64,000 nucleotides of DNA, taken from assembly GCA_015179045.1 (NCBI GenBank), contig WHUZ01000010.1, positions 496,001-560,000 on the forward strand. The letters are read 5' to 3'. Source of the stretch: Kalaharituber pfeilii (Eukaryota > Ascomycota > Pezizomycetes > Pezizales > Pezizaceae). Positions 1 to 9,801 of the stretch are shown in pieces; the stretch's first letter is position 1; each line of letters begins with the position of its first letter. Below the pieces are notes generated by a model that worked only from the letters and a program-made list of their open reading frames with translations, did no database searches and was not told the DNA's origin. The position numbers were made by a program, and so were the translations under genes.

Positions 1-59
1 AGCACGTGAGGCATTCACGGCTGTCATATAAATAGACTTTCGGTACTGTAGCAGTGACA

Positions 60-150
60 GTAGCACATACAATTTTTTTTTTTTTTTTTTTTTTTTTAAG
101 GTCATTACTCGCGTGCCACCCTGTGGGATATGGCGAGGTAGCACATACAA
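60..150 (-). mobile_element. Tail-A micro-insertion (hairpin + poly-A)
   Basis: A T-run followed by a ~40-nt segment is flanked by a 13-bp direct repeat, GTAGCACATACAA, at 60-72 and 138-150. Read on the minus strand the insert starts at CTCGCCAT, the 5' base of the tail-A hairpin, and ends in poly(A). The direct repeats and the A-tail are what target-primed reverse transcription leaves. No coding capacity. Confidence 0.9.
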
Positions 151-421
151 TGAACAACCTTCTCTTGTCTTCCTTTCGCACCCACGCACTCGCACTCGCA
201 TTTGGTCGTACGTTCGTTCCGCCAGTTATCACCGCTCCAGTCCATCAGAAGGCCGTAGTGGATACTATCTGTCTATCTTACACAGGTTCCACCACTGTAT
301 ATCTGAACTTCCCAAGTGCCTGAATTTTATAAATAGATATATTCGTTTTACATACTATCTTATCACGCTTTGTACTATTCGCATACAAATATAACACCTA
401 TGCAGTGGTACGGCAAGTGCT

Positions 422-544
422 AGGACACCGCTTTTTTTTTTTTTTTTTTTATATATATCACATGACCCCCCATGCAGCTGTTCGCCAAGGCAGGGCCCCT
501 GAGTCTAGACCCTCAAAGCCCGGAGGCAGGCTTGAGGACACCGC
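422..544 (-). mobile_element. Tail-B insertion, long form
   Basis: A 103-bp insert (432-534) lies between copies of AGGACACCGC (422-431 and 535-544). On the minus strand it begins AAGCCTGCCTCCGGGC, passes through the CCCTGCC...GCGGGG-type hairpin (here slightly diverged) and ends in poly(A). It matches the 3' end of the tail-B LINEs, without any ORF. Confidence 0.88.
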
Positions 545-789
545 ATAAACCGCCATGGGTAGTCCTCAACTTGTGGAGTACGGTAGTAGTTGTGTAGTAA
601 GTACATTGTACATGATGATCAAGTACTGCTTCCTCATAGAGGTCTTGGCACTAGACCAGACCGCCAAGTAATCTCACTACAGAATCGAGGAATATGCAGC
701 CCCGAAGATCATGACGGTCAGGTGACGCAACCTGAGGAGTGGCCACGGCACATACTGACGTTTGTATGATTTCATGGTTTTATCTTCTT
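545..789. other. Unassigned DNA
   Basis: No convincing coding frame, repeat boundary or tail was found in this stretch between the tail-B insertion and the hAT-like repeat. Confidence 0.5.
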
Positions 790-2176
790 CACTAGTGGTT
801 ATCAGCTTTGCGCTACGTTACGTTCCGTTAGGTAACCCTGTCAACCCGCTAAGCCCAAATGAGAGGAGGGTCGCTCATGTCCCCCACGTAACCTACGTTA
901 CCGTCACATCCGTAACATCAACATGCCCCGCATATCGGAGAAGGCCAAAATCGAACAGGGACCATGACAGCAATCGAGACTCATGCCATATCTATGCTAC
1001 TTAATTCAGATACCAGAGGGGGTAGCAGAACGTGGAGTAACAGCTTGTGAACTTGCTGTAATTTTAGCAGACGTTTGCTGGCTCATGATGGTAGAAACTG
1101 GAGAGCTTTCATGCAGTGTTCCCAACGGGCCATAGAAATCTAGGCCGGCCGTGAGGTCCGCCCGCGCCGGTCCAGGCGGCCTGAATGTTTCAGGCCGGTC
1201 CAGTCCATTCAGGCCATTCAGGCCATTCAGGCCGGTCCAGGCCATTGAGGCCATTCAGGCTACAGTGTGAGTTAAGTTATACAGTAGCTATATACAGAAC
1301 GTACTCTAAAATCCTACTCTAATGTTTAGGATTTTGCTTGCTGATTTTACACCGCCAGTATCGCTTTCCATTAGCCATGCACAGCTTCACCATACTGTCA
1401 AATCCAACTTTGTCGCACCAGATTTTTGTAACCCAAATTCCAGAAGACTCGATATCGGCATCAGAAGGGACTGCAGGGAATCATCGATGCAAGATCAAAA
1501 CTTGAACTGCACTATGGAGAGTGAAGAATAGTAGAATACTAAAGGAATCATCATCGCCAGAACCGGTGGTTGGAATGTCTGTCTCCCTGCAGTACTAATA
1601 AGAAATTAGTATATAGTCAAGCGATACAAAAAAAAATTACTTACCTGAATACCTGCGAAAAGCGCTGCTCAATAAAAAAAAAAAGTCTAGATCGTTATCC
1701 GAAAATATTGAAAGGTTCATATTCAATCCGTGTCCAAGTAACCTGAAGGTGGCCCCTGAAACAGCCTCATAACCAGCCCTCCTGCCCCTGAAATTGCTTA
1801 AACGGCCTGAATGGCCTGGACCGGCCTGGACCAGCCTGGGCGGCCTGGGCGGCCTGGACGGCCTGGCCGGTTGGGAACACTGCTTTCATGTGTAGATTGG
1901 GGATGCTCATGAAGTGGTAGAAACGTGCTTATGCATATGCATCCATGTGTTGCTGATTTAGGTAAAGACCGGTCAATGGCCCCTGTGGTCAGCTAAAACC
2001 AGCTGCATATCCTTGTCGTTACCAAAGTTACGCGAAGTTACGGTGGTAACGCGACGATTTGGCTACGTGATCATGGTTACGTTGCGTAACGAAAATCGGC
2101 TGTCTCACGTTACGAAATCAGCCAATCAGAGCATTTGCTTATGTCAAGTTACCTCACGTAATGGTAACCACTACTG
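790..2176. mobile_element. Possible old hAT-like element
   Basis: The two ends form an imperfect inverted repeat: CACTAGTGGTTATCA at the left and, on the reverse strand from 2176, CAGTAGTGGTTACCA. Both ends are followed by clusters of TTACG/CGTAA motifs (about 800-930 and 2020-2170), as hAT subterminal repeats often are. I could not find an 8-bp target duplication, so the boundaries are tentative. A younger hAT-type element sits inside it. Confidence 0.35.
1106..1890. mobile_element. Non-autonomous hAT-type element (MITE)
   Basis: The element at 1114-1882 (769 bp) starts CAGTGTTCCCAAC and ends with its inverted complement GTTGGGAACACTG. It is flanked by a perfect 8-bp duplication, CTTTCATG (1106-1113 and 1883-1890), which is the hAT superfamily signature. 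Inside each end lie many CAGGCC-type repeats in opposite orientation (1135-1262 and 1790-1870), likely transposase binding sites. No transposase frame is present, so it must be mobilised in trans. Confidence 0.85.
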
Positions 2177-2230
2177 AATCCGCTACTCTGCGCAACCTCT
2201 TACTGCACCAATGATTGTTTAGTTGGATAC

Positions 2231-2436
2231 GAAGGTACTTCCATTGGTGGCGATCTGGGAGTTGGCGAGACAGTGAAGCGCGCGAGATCGTTGTTGTCTC
2301 GTTGCTTGTTATTTTATTTTTATTCCTGTACTATGGTCGTTATCAGGGGACGTTTCTATTAGCTATCTCCTATGTAACTAACTTCGCCGCAGCCCTCAAG
2401 GCGGCATACGAGCAATGATATTAAAAAAAAAAAAAG
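2231..2436 (+). mobile_element. 5'-truncated tail-A element
   Basis: A divergent tail A (CTTCGCC...GGCATACGAGCAATGATATT) ends in poly(A) at 2424-2436. The flanks AAGGTACTTCC and AAGGTACTCC suggest a short imperfect target duplication. The reading frame that starts at 2215 runs through this copy and is not a credible gene. Confidence 0.55.
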
Positions 2437-2660
2437 GTACTCCCTGAATTTTGCTGCATAAATAGGGACGGGTGATTCTGTCTGAACTGCTTCCCACCGC
2501 ATTAGCTTGTTATCTGTCACAGGATCCATTAAGTAAGTAGCTTGGGATATTCCCTAGTCTCATGCCAAGGCCCTAACACCTCTCGCTGGAAGAACTTTTT
2601 TTTTTTTTTTTTTTTTTTTATTTCATTAATCGCATGCCGCCCTATGGGCTATGGCGATAT

Positions 2661-4239
2661 TTAGTTATATATAAAATCAAAAAGAAAAGTCAGAAATAAA
2701 AGTTGAACTCCCTGGAAACTCCTGTGTGCAGGGGAAGTGAGAATGGCGGTGAAAAGAACAGATAAAAGTGGAAATCCTCCCATCTGTGAGCTGTGGAACA
2801 GCCTGTCCTTTTTCTGAAGCTGGTCCACCACCACCTTTTGCCCCAGCTTTGCCACTGTATTGAGGAGAGTGATCGGCCTCCAGCTTCCTGGTTCATCCCT
2901 GGGTCTGCCTTTCTTCAATGCCATCACTACCTCGAAGCCCCTCACCAGGTCCAGGTCCCCGATAGTGTACTCCACTATCTTTTCTCTCACCGCCTTCCAA
3001 CGCTCCGTCCCCTTGATCCGCTTCAATACTCCATACTGTATCCCGTCTGGACGCGGTGCAGACCTCGGCTTTGTTCTGGTTAGCACTTTGTCGATCGCCT
3101 CCCTTATCGTCTCTCTCTCCCCCCACTCTCCTGTCCTCCTGACGACTTCCTCCTCTTCCTTAGGGACTGCTGCTATGAAGTAACTCTCTGCCAGCTTCCT
3201 CGCGACCTCCTCATCCGACCTCTTGTTCCGACCTCTTGATGCCTATCAGATCCCTTTGCCTGAATGGGTCCTTCGCTAGTGTTATTATATCCTATGGGGA
3301 GGTAATCCTTTCCTCCTCCAGGAAGTCCTCCCAGTACCTCTTTTTCTTGTCTCTTATGATGTCCCTCAGAAGTCTCCTCACTCTCGCTTTGGCCTCTGTG
3401 CTGGATTTGGAGGTCTTTCTGAGTATATACTCCGTCATCTTCCTCGCTTCTTTCACCTCCTTATTGTACCATCGTTTTGATCTATCCGTGATGCATGCTT
3501 CTCTCATGAATCTCCTGCTCAGGTTCTTCAGCACCTCATCAGCGTCCACCCCCTCCCTGACCTTCTTATCTCCCCACTCTTCTACGAACCTGTCCTACCT
3601 CTCCCAGTCTGTCACTCTAATCTTCTCCCTTATCCCCCGTACTCGTTTCAGCTCTCCCATCACCATCACTTGATCCCCACCTGTGATTCAAGAGAACCCA
3701 GTCATTTCCCACTCCTCCGCTCTCTCAAATACCAGGTCCAATATTGCTGTTCTCCTCTGTTCTTCCACTACCCTTTGCCAAGTCACTGTCCCCTTCTCCA
3801 CTAGCTGTGTCAACCCTATGGCCCGCATTCTCAGCCTCAGATCTGCCCCCGCTAGTTTTGTTTCAATGACCACTCCACGTGGTGTGCATTGCAATCGCCT
3901 ATAAGTACATCTGTATGCCCTATCTTGTCTAGTTCTTCTTCTGTCTGCACCACCTCATTCCAGTAAACCCCTGTTACCTTCCTCCCCCCCCACACTACCG
4001 ACGCATACCCTTCCCCCCCCTCTACCCACTATGTCTTTTCTCACATATGCTGCCAATCCTCTTTCCTTCTCCAGAAACTTCACCATTGCATACGCTGGGT
4101 GGAAGGTCGTTCCCCCTCCCGGCACTCTCCACGCTTCCCCTATGAATACTATATCCGCCTTCCTCTCTGCCGCCTCCTGTATGGTGATGTCCGTCGCAAT
4201 GATCGACCTCCCCACATTCTGGTACACCACTCTTAACAT
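2661..4239 (-). pseudogene. LINE ORF2 remnant (APE endonuclease + RT start)
   Basis: Reading down the minus strand, 4239-3955 encodes the start of an APE-type endonuclease (LRVVYQNVGRS, then IVFIGEAW with the conserved Glu). The stretch 3549-3292 encodes the basic linker (RSKRWYNKEVKEARK ... DKKKRYWEDFLEEE). The stretch 3086-2780 encodes the first RT blocks (SAPRPDGIQYGVLK and GSWRPITLLNTVAKLGQK). The frame then enters 3' UTR sequence at about 2760, so the palm with the catalytic aspartates is absent. Several frameshifts separate the blocks. It sits downstream of the ORF1 remnant in normal LINE order. Confidence 0.8.
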
Positions 4240-6320
4240 GCTAGCCCTCCCTTCCCTGGTGCCCTATGGGGACGAATCAGATACTCCTCGGTCTCTTTCC
4301 TTACCCAGTCCTTGTCCTTTGATCTCCCACAATCTTGGTGATGGTCCCCTACTCTCTTGCAGCACTGACACGTTTGGTTCCATCCCCCGTTTATTTAGAT
4401 TGACCACTTCTTCGACCTCCTTTCTCCTCGGTGAGCTCTTTAACCACTCCGGCAGGTTTCTCTGTCTGGGAAGCCACTCAATCACTTGTCCTACTTGGAA
4501 GTGCACGCAATACCCCTCAGGGTCTGTATATCTGTAACGTCTCACCTTTCCTGATTTCTCCTTTCCCACGTCCTCTCTGAGGAAACACTTCACTCTTCCA
4601 GCCCTGAATTTCAAACCGACCCTCAAGGCCTCCACCACATTGTCCGTGACGAATATGCTTATAGCCAGTGTCCCGTCCCTCGGTGCCATCTGGCCACTCG
4701 ACAATCTCCTTGCCTCGCCCTCGGGCCTACTGTCCCTACGTTCACCTCCCTCAATTCTACTCCTACCCTCTTCAAGTCCTCTTTCATCCCTATCTCGAAC
4801 GTTACCAACTCCACCATCCTCTTGTCCCAATCCACCTTTGCCACGGAGCCTGCTTTCTTAACTGCCTCCTGTAGGGCTGCGATAGTTCTCGGGCCCTGCT
4901 TCTCGCTCATATCCCCCATCAATAGGATCCTCTCCATGGGAAACTCTTTGTCAAGGATGATCCTTCTCACTTTGTACAGGGTGTCTGGTTCCAGGTGTCT
5001 GTTTACTCTTCCCAGTTTGCCCCACTCGGGTCCGCCCAGTTTTTCATCCAGTTCGGAGAGCTGTGTAGTCGTGCCTGCCACAAATCCCAGGTCCTCCACT
5101 CTCCCTTTCCACTCACTCCCTTTACCCGCTTTATCCCCTCTACTCGGCCCTATATTCACCGTCTCCTTTTGCCCCCCGATCGCCTCCGCCGCTACTTCTG
5201 CGAACAACCTGCTCCCTCTGCCGTCTCTTCCCTTCCTCGTCGGGCTCCCTTCCCTTCCAACCTCTCTGCCTATTTCCCTGCCCCCGTTCGCCGGCTGTGT
5301 GCACCCTCCTCTTCCCCTTTGTGCTGGGCTGCCTCGGGACTGGCCATTCGTGCCACCCGCCACCCTCGGTTTCGTCGTCGTTGCTGGTACTGCATGACAG
5401 CTATCATTCATCTTAGTTTTGTTGTTCTCTATTCCTCCCATCCGATCTTCCTTCTGGGCTTCCGGCATGACCGGTGGAGGTGCATCTGACATCGGTGTGA
5501 CCGGTGGAGGTGCGTCTGGCATCGGCGTGTCCCTATCCGTTTGGTCGACCTTCTCTTCCGTGTTTACTTCTAGAGGTCGTGCTTTTGTGGGTTGTCTCTC
5601 CCCCACCCCGTGACTGACGGCGGGGAGGACGAGTTGCGTTCGGTTCCATTGGGTCGTCTGGCCCTCTTGGACGCCCTCTCTTCTGGCTGACTCTCTTCCG
5701 GTCCCTCGTGATGTTTTATCGCTTTCTCTTCCCCCTCTTGCGGTCCCTTTCCCGCTTCGATGACCGGCTCTTCCGCTGTAGGGAACTGTTGTGTACTCTG
5801 TTTGTTCTCCTTGTCTTTGTCCTGTTGCTGGTTTGCAGCTTCGGGTGCTAGCTCCTCTGGCCATTCTGGGTATGTGAATGTCGCCCTTTCCAGCATCCCC
5901 ATCATCTTCTCCAACTTCATGTTGACTTCACGTATGGCGCCCCTTAGTCCGCTCTGTACTCGCTCTAGGCTGAATAGCGTATCGGCGTGTCAGTCCATGG
6001 TGACCCTGATTTCAGACAATATATTCTCTCTCTCTTTAGTCAGCTGATTGACGACCATCCTTGTTAACTCCCCCCTGGTCACCTCCAACTGCACCCTGAT
6101 GACCTTTTCCACTTCTTCAAACCCCTCCGCTCGCTCTTCTTGTCTGCCTTTCCATGTCCAATAGTCACTGGCCATTCTTTCCGCCCACTCTCTTAACTCC
6201 AGGTCTGTCTCACTTCTCTACCTATTTAATCCTGATCGTTTCTCTAGACCTCTCAGCGCTTCCGCTGTCGATGCTCCCATGTACCTAGCTGTCTCTGGCT
6301 TGACCCTCCCCAGACTCATC
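4240..6320 (-). pseudogene. LINE ORF1 (gag-like) remnant
   Basis: Minus-strand frames at 6175-5990, 5920-5570, 5864-4659 and 4830-4264 read in order as one low-complexity, charged protein. It has an N-terminal helical part (MASDYWTWKGRQEERAEGFE), a long Pro/Gly/Arg/Thr-rich linker and a C-terminal folded segment (ILDKEFPMERILLMGDMSEK). A stop near 5990 and a shift near 4660-4830 break it. Position directly upstream of the endonuclease identifies it as ORF1. No CCHC knuckle is visible in this copy. In related LINEs ORF1 binds the RNA; this copy cannot be functional. Confidence 0.65.
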
Positions 6321-6651
6321 TTCGCTTCCCAAAGTCGATAGTCTGTTGTGTGCTCACCTTCTCCTCCAGGATGTCTTTAAGTGTAACCTCTTTCACCGCC
6401 ACCTCGTATTCCTTGCCCTCTTCTACTTCTCCCCTGCTCACCGCCCTGCTGATTGCTCCCTCTATTGTGGCTGCCAATCCTTCCTTCTTTGAGTGTTCAA
6501 TAATGTTATGGAACTTATGCAGTGTCCACTGCTGTTCCTCCGCAATGAACTTCAGGTGTTCATGCAACTTCCAGTCTTGTACCCGGTGAAATTCCATTTT
6601 GTTCACCTTGTTCTTCTTTTTCTCTCTACCCCCTCGCCCCGGCTCTCTCAC
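6316..6651 (-). CDS. Unrecognised small ORF in LINE cluster
   Basis: A 111-aa frame, lysine/glutamate rich and predicted mostly helical, beginning MREPGRGGREKKKNK and ending DFGKRR. It lies between the ORF1 remnant and an endonuclease fragment of another LINE and overlaps the latter by a few bases. I do not recognise it; it may be the 5' part of the same LINE ORF1. Likely not an independent gene. Confidence 0.25.
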   Translation of the reverse strand: MREPGRGGREKKKNKVNKMEFHRVQDWKLHEHLKFIAEEQQWTLHKFHNIIEHSKKEGLAATIEGAISRAVSRGEVEEGKEYEVAVKEVTLKDILEEKVSTQQTIDFGKRR

Positions 6652-6961
6652 TGATGCCCTCCCTTAGGGGCTTGTCACCCCATTTCTCCACAGACTCTTC
6701 CCATTTATCCCAGTCGGTGACTTTGATGGTCCTGGCATGGCTGCGGGTGATCGTGATCCATCCGCATATTATCGCATGGTCAGACCCTGCTATCCAGGTA
6801 ATACTGTGAGTTTTCCAGTCTCCTTTTCTTGCCAAAATTAGGTCCAGTAAGGCTGTTCTTTGTTCTAGCTTTGTGTTTGTGTAATCTCTGTCCATCGAAT
6901 TCCCATCTTCTTCGGTGGTCAATTTGTCTAAATCTGTCTCCTCTATTTTACGTGGTGGCAT
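6626..6961 (-). pseudogene. LINE endonuclease C-terminal fragment
   Basis: The frame contains TALLDLILARKGDW followed by WIAGSDHAIICGWI. The SDH triplet near the end of APE-type LINE endonucleases is thus intact. It continues into the linker (VTDWDKWEESVEKWGDKPL) that precedes RT. The rest of ORF2 is missing, so this is a separate truncated LINE copy abutting the 2.6-6.3 kb element. Confidence 0.7.
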
Positions 6962-7430
6962 GTGGAGTGGCAGTGCGGGCGCGATGGGTGCTGGCTTTCG
7001 GGTTGGCCTCCTTGGGAGGGTAGTGTCTGTCTTGGCCAGCGTGGGTGTTGCGCCGTTCGCTTTTTCCCATTCTGTCTATCGGTTTTCCATCATTCTGCTG
7101 ACGTAGGTTATCCCGTCCATTAAGTATCTCCTCCATCCCCCCTCTTGGCTTGGCGAGAGGGGGTAGGGTGGGTATGATGGGCGTGTGCGCTCTGGCGTGT
7201 GGCGCCGGCGTATACCTTCGTTCAGATAGCAACCCTATAACTTCATTGCGCAGTTCACAATTATGGCAGAGAGTAATGTCAAGATAATCTCGCAAAAATG
7301 CAAGATTGGCAAAAAAAATATGCAGTATTAGAATTTATAACTTAAACAAGTAATTTTCAAAATAGCTAGGTAATGCCCGCAGGTGGCTTGAAACTAGGGC
7401 ACAGACTATGTCTTGGTGATTACCACTTGT
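6962..7430. other. No recognised gene
   Basis: A minus-strand frame at 7295-6948 (115 aa, Pro/Arg-rich) is open but matches nothing I recognise; it may be a decayed LINE 5' part. From about 7290 to 7430 the DNA is AT-rich with no feature. Confidence 0.4.
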
Positions 7431-7697
7431 CCCTACTTGTCTAGCGTTAGGAAAAATGCATGTGGTGCTACCATTACAAAATAATCTTTCTGCACTTTCC
7501 TCCCTATGCGTTGCCGTACTACTGGCAGATCAAGTGAAAGCACTCTCAGACAAGCGGAGGCTACAGTACCGGTATCTTGGGGCAATTCTATGGCCAGGTC
7601 GGACTCCAACTGAGGCCTAGGCTGAGACCAGGCGATCATAAGTGGGAAAAACGGCCAGTGTGCGTACAGGCAGAAAGTGCCTGTCCCGAGAGGTTTT
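7430..7697. repeat. Duplicated segment, copy 1 (unclassified)
   Basis: About 210 bp from TTTCCTCCCTATGCGTTGCC to TGCCTGTCCCGAGAGGT is repeated almost base for base at 12897-13090 in the same orientation. Differences are a few substitutions and a short indel. In both places the segment ends abruptly against an ORF1-only element fragment. It codes for nothing I recognise. Confidence 0.75.
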
Positions 7698-7729
7698 GCC
7701 CAAATTCGGCATCGTAGTACATGGAATAA

Positions 7730-7813
7730 CCCTGAGGAAGTAGCCTGTCTCCGGGCTATGAGGGCTTGCCCAGGGACCCTGCCATGGCCAAGTGCTACAA
7801 GCGGGGTTATGTG

Positions 7814-7848
<35 letters not shown>

Positions 7849-7857
7849 CTGAGGAAG
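7730..7857 (+). mobile_element. Tail-B insertion, long form
   Basis: The insert at 7741-7846 lies between copies of CCCTGAGGAAG (7730-7740 and 7847-7857). It reads GCCTGTCTCCGGGC..., then the tail-B hairpin (ACCCTGCC...GCGGGGTT), then ~30 A. It interrupts the ORF1 domain of the host element. Confidence 0.9.
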
Positions 7858-7896
7858 GACCCTGGGAATGTCCGGAGATGGATGGAAGCAGACAAC

Positions 7897-7898
7897 AA

Positions 7899-7929
<31 letters not shown>

Positions 7930-7958
7930 ATATCATTACTCGCATGCACAAGAAAGAC
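7897..7958 (-). mobile_element. Ultra-short tail-A insertion
   Basis: Between AAAGAC at 7897-7902 and 7953-7958 lie a long T-run and only about 18 nt of tail A (ATATCATTACTCGCATGC). The hairpin itself was not copied. The host coding frame reads on across the gap. Confidence 0.75.
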
Positions 7959-8283
7959 ATAGGCAGGATTACGGGGATCAGATGGCTGATTAAGAAGACG
8001 ACATTGAGGGAGGAGGGAAAGAAGACAAGTTCGGTAGTCGTGTATCTGGAGGATTATAGTGGAAGTAGACAGGGTAAGCCTTGGCGGAAGATGGTTGAGA
8101 GCTTGCCAGAATGAGTGGGACAGAGGACGGAGATATAGACAAAGGATGCCCATCGTATCGGCTCGGACCTCCATCCGCAAAACTAGCGAGAGGCGTGGGT
8201 TTTACTTGTTATCAGACTTATTTTCTTTTACTTTCATGTAACTAAACCTCGCTATAGCCCATAGGGCGGCACGCGAGTAATGG

Positions 8284-8318
<35 letters not shown>

Positions 8319-8322
<4 letters not shown>

Positions 8323-9681
8323 TCCCCCTTGTTGCTGGTGCTTATCTTGATATTCATAGCGCCAATAATGGAGAAGATCGAGAGGAGAGTCAGGGAGTAG
8401 CGATGGGGGTGGAGATCGAGGCATCCTTATATATGGATGATATAGCTGTAATGGTCCAGGACTGTCATAGCTATTGGGACATGATGAGGTTGAGAGAGAG
8501 AGTAAGAAAGGAGGTGAAGGTGGTGGCAGAAGAGGATCAGATTCCGCAAGAGTAGTCAAAGTGGGAGATGATAACATTCGGCATGGGGAAGAGACAGGAG
8601 AAGAAGAAGGAACTTCTTAAAATAGCTGGGGGTTATCTTTGATGAAAACCTAACCTTCATGGCACATTGGAAGAATAGAGTGGGAAGGGTAAGAAGGCTG
8701 GCCGGAGTACTGGTAGGGTTGGGAAATAGGGATTGGGGAATGAGCTCAAGGAGTTGGAGATAGATCTATACAGGCATGATTAGAGCAGTGGCTGTATGGG
8801 GTAGCGAGATAGATTGAAGGGGCCAGAAGGAGTGGAGGAGGGAGATGGAGAAGGTGCAGCTGTAAGCATTGAAGAAGGCAGCCCAGGGAGGAAGAGGTAC
8901 AAGGGTGAAGAAAGTCAATGCGGGGTATGGAATGGAGGAGGTAGAAGTGATTTTAGATGGGGCGTAGGCAAAAGTGATGGTATGGGAGATGGAGGCACTA
9001 TCAGAGCTTGCAGAGCTATGTACAGGAGATTTCAGAAGGGAGAGCGAGGAGAAGAAGGAGGAGGTGAGAAATTGGAAGGATTGGGAGATACAGTGGGCTT
9101 TGAGATTTTTTTTTTTTTTTTTTTTTTCTTTTTTTTATATCAATGCTCGCATGTCGCCCTATGGGCTATGGCGAGGGTTTATTAGAAAAGAAAGAAAATT
9201 AATAGCTAAATACAGGTAGTGCCCGTGGTGCTAGTTTATGATGCGGGTGGAGTTCTGTACGGAATGGGTCCTTCACTTCCTTCCTCTGTCCCAGTCGTAC
9301 TGCTCTGCTCGGAGCCATCTTCCTCCCAGTCTCACCCTGTCACTTTCCGATACCTCATCCAGGTACACCACAACCGAGCTTGTCTTCTTTCCCTCCTCAA
9401 TTAGAGTCTGCTTTTTCCTTAGCCATCGCTTCCCCGTGGGCTTTGAGAGAAGGGGATAGGTACGAGAGTGTTTTGGACTGTTGACAGCAACAGTGGTCGA
9501 GGTTCTCAGAGGATGAGGAGAGGATTTCATAGGGGAGGAAGTCTGAGAAGGTGGAAGTGGAGTGCACGGAGAGGCTGGGGAGAAAGGGAGGAGGGAGAGA
9601 AGAATGGGAGACCTCAGTGGAGGAGGCTGGAAGAGAGAGGGCAATTCTATCCTCAGACGGCAGCAAAATCCAGGATAGTAA
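8319..9681 (+). pseudogene. LINE ORF2 reverse-transcriptase fragment
   Basis: The plus strand carries RT palm sequence with a YMDD box (ASLYMDDIAVMVQD) near 8433, then ENLTFMAHWKNRVGR and GNRDWGMSS, the RT thumb region shared with the LINE fragment at 46.2-46.4 kb. Frameshifts and stops interrupt it and a 330-bp element splits it at 9106. After the split, 9440-9670 continues the same ORF2. The copy is cut at the right by the element beginning at 9682. Confidence 0.75.
9093..9448 (-). mobile_element. 5'-truncated ORF1-only element
   Basis: A 330-bp insert (9106-9435) is bounded by a 13-bp duplication GTGGGCTTTGAGA (9093-9105, 9436-9448). On the minus strand it holds the C-terminal part of the ORF1 domain (KTSSVVVYLDE, VRLGGRWLRAEQYDWDRGRK), a 3' UTR, tail A and poly(A). 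Confidence 0.9.
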
Positions 9682-9801
9682 TTTTTTTTTTTTTTTTTTT
9701 TTTAATATCATTACTCGCATGCCGCCCTAAGGGCTATGGCGAGGTATTTATTTAAACTAAACGAAAGAAAATTGACTAGATACATGTGGCACCCGCGGAG
9801 C

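Larger units (their letters stand above)
2596..6320 (-). mobile_element. Internally deleted LINE, minus strand
   Basis: The copy runs from a tail-A/poly(A) end (T-run 2596-2619, hairpin ATCGC...GCGAT) upstream through a 3' UTR, a piece of ORF2 and a decayed ORF1. ORF2 lacks most of the reverse transcriptase and all of RNase H: the frame runs from the first RT blocks straight into the 3' UTR near 2760. The 5' limit near 6320 is an estimate from ORF1. It carries stops and frameshifts and is inactive. Confidence 0.8.
7697..8318 (+). mobile_element. Truncated ORF1-only element, tail A
   Basis: Starting near 7708 the plus strand encodes the conserved ORF1 domain (IVVHGI, LRKDPGNVRRWMEADNKD, then GIRWLIKKTTLREEGKKTSS). 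It runs straight into a short 3' UTR, tail A and poly(A) (8290-8318), with no ORF2. Two younger insertions split the domain at 7741 and 7903. Removing them restores a continuous reading from ALRKD-type to VVYLED-type sequence. Confidence 0.75.

Noticed and set aside
8280..8555. ORF starting with a poly-Lys run
   Set aside because: The Lys run is the poly(A) of an upstream element; only the RT fragment that follows is real.
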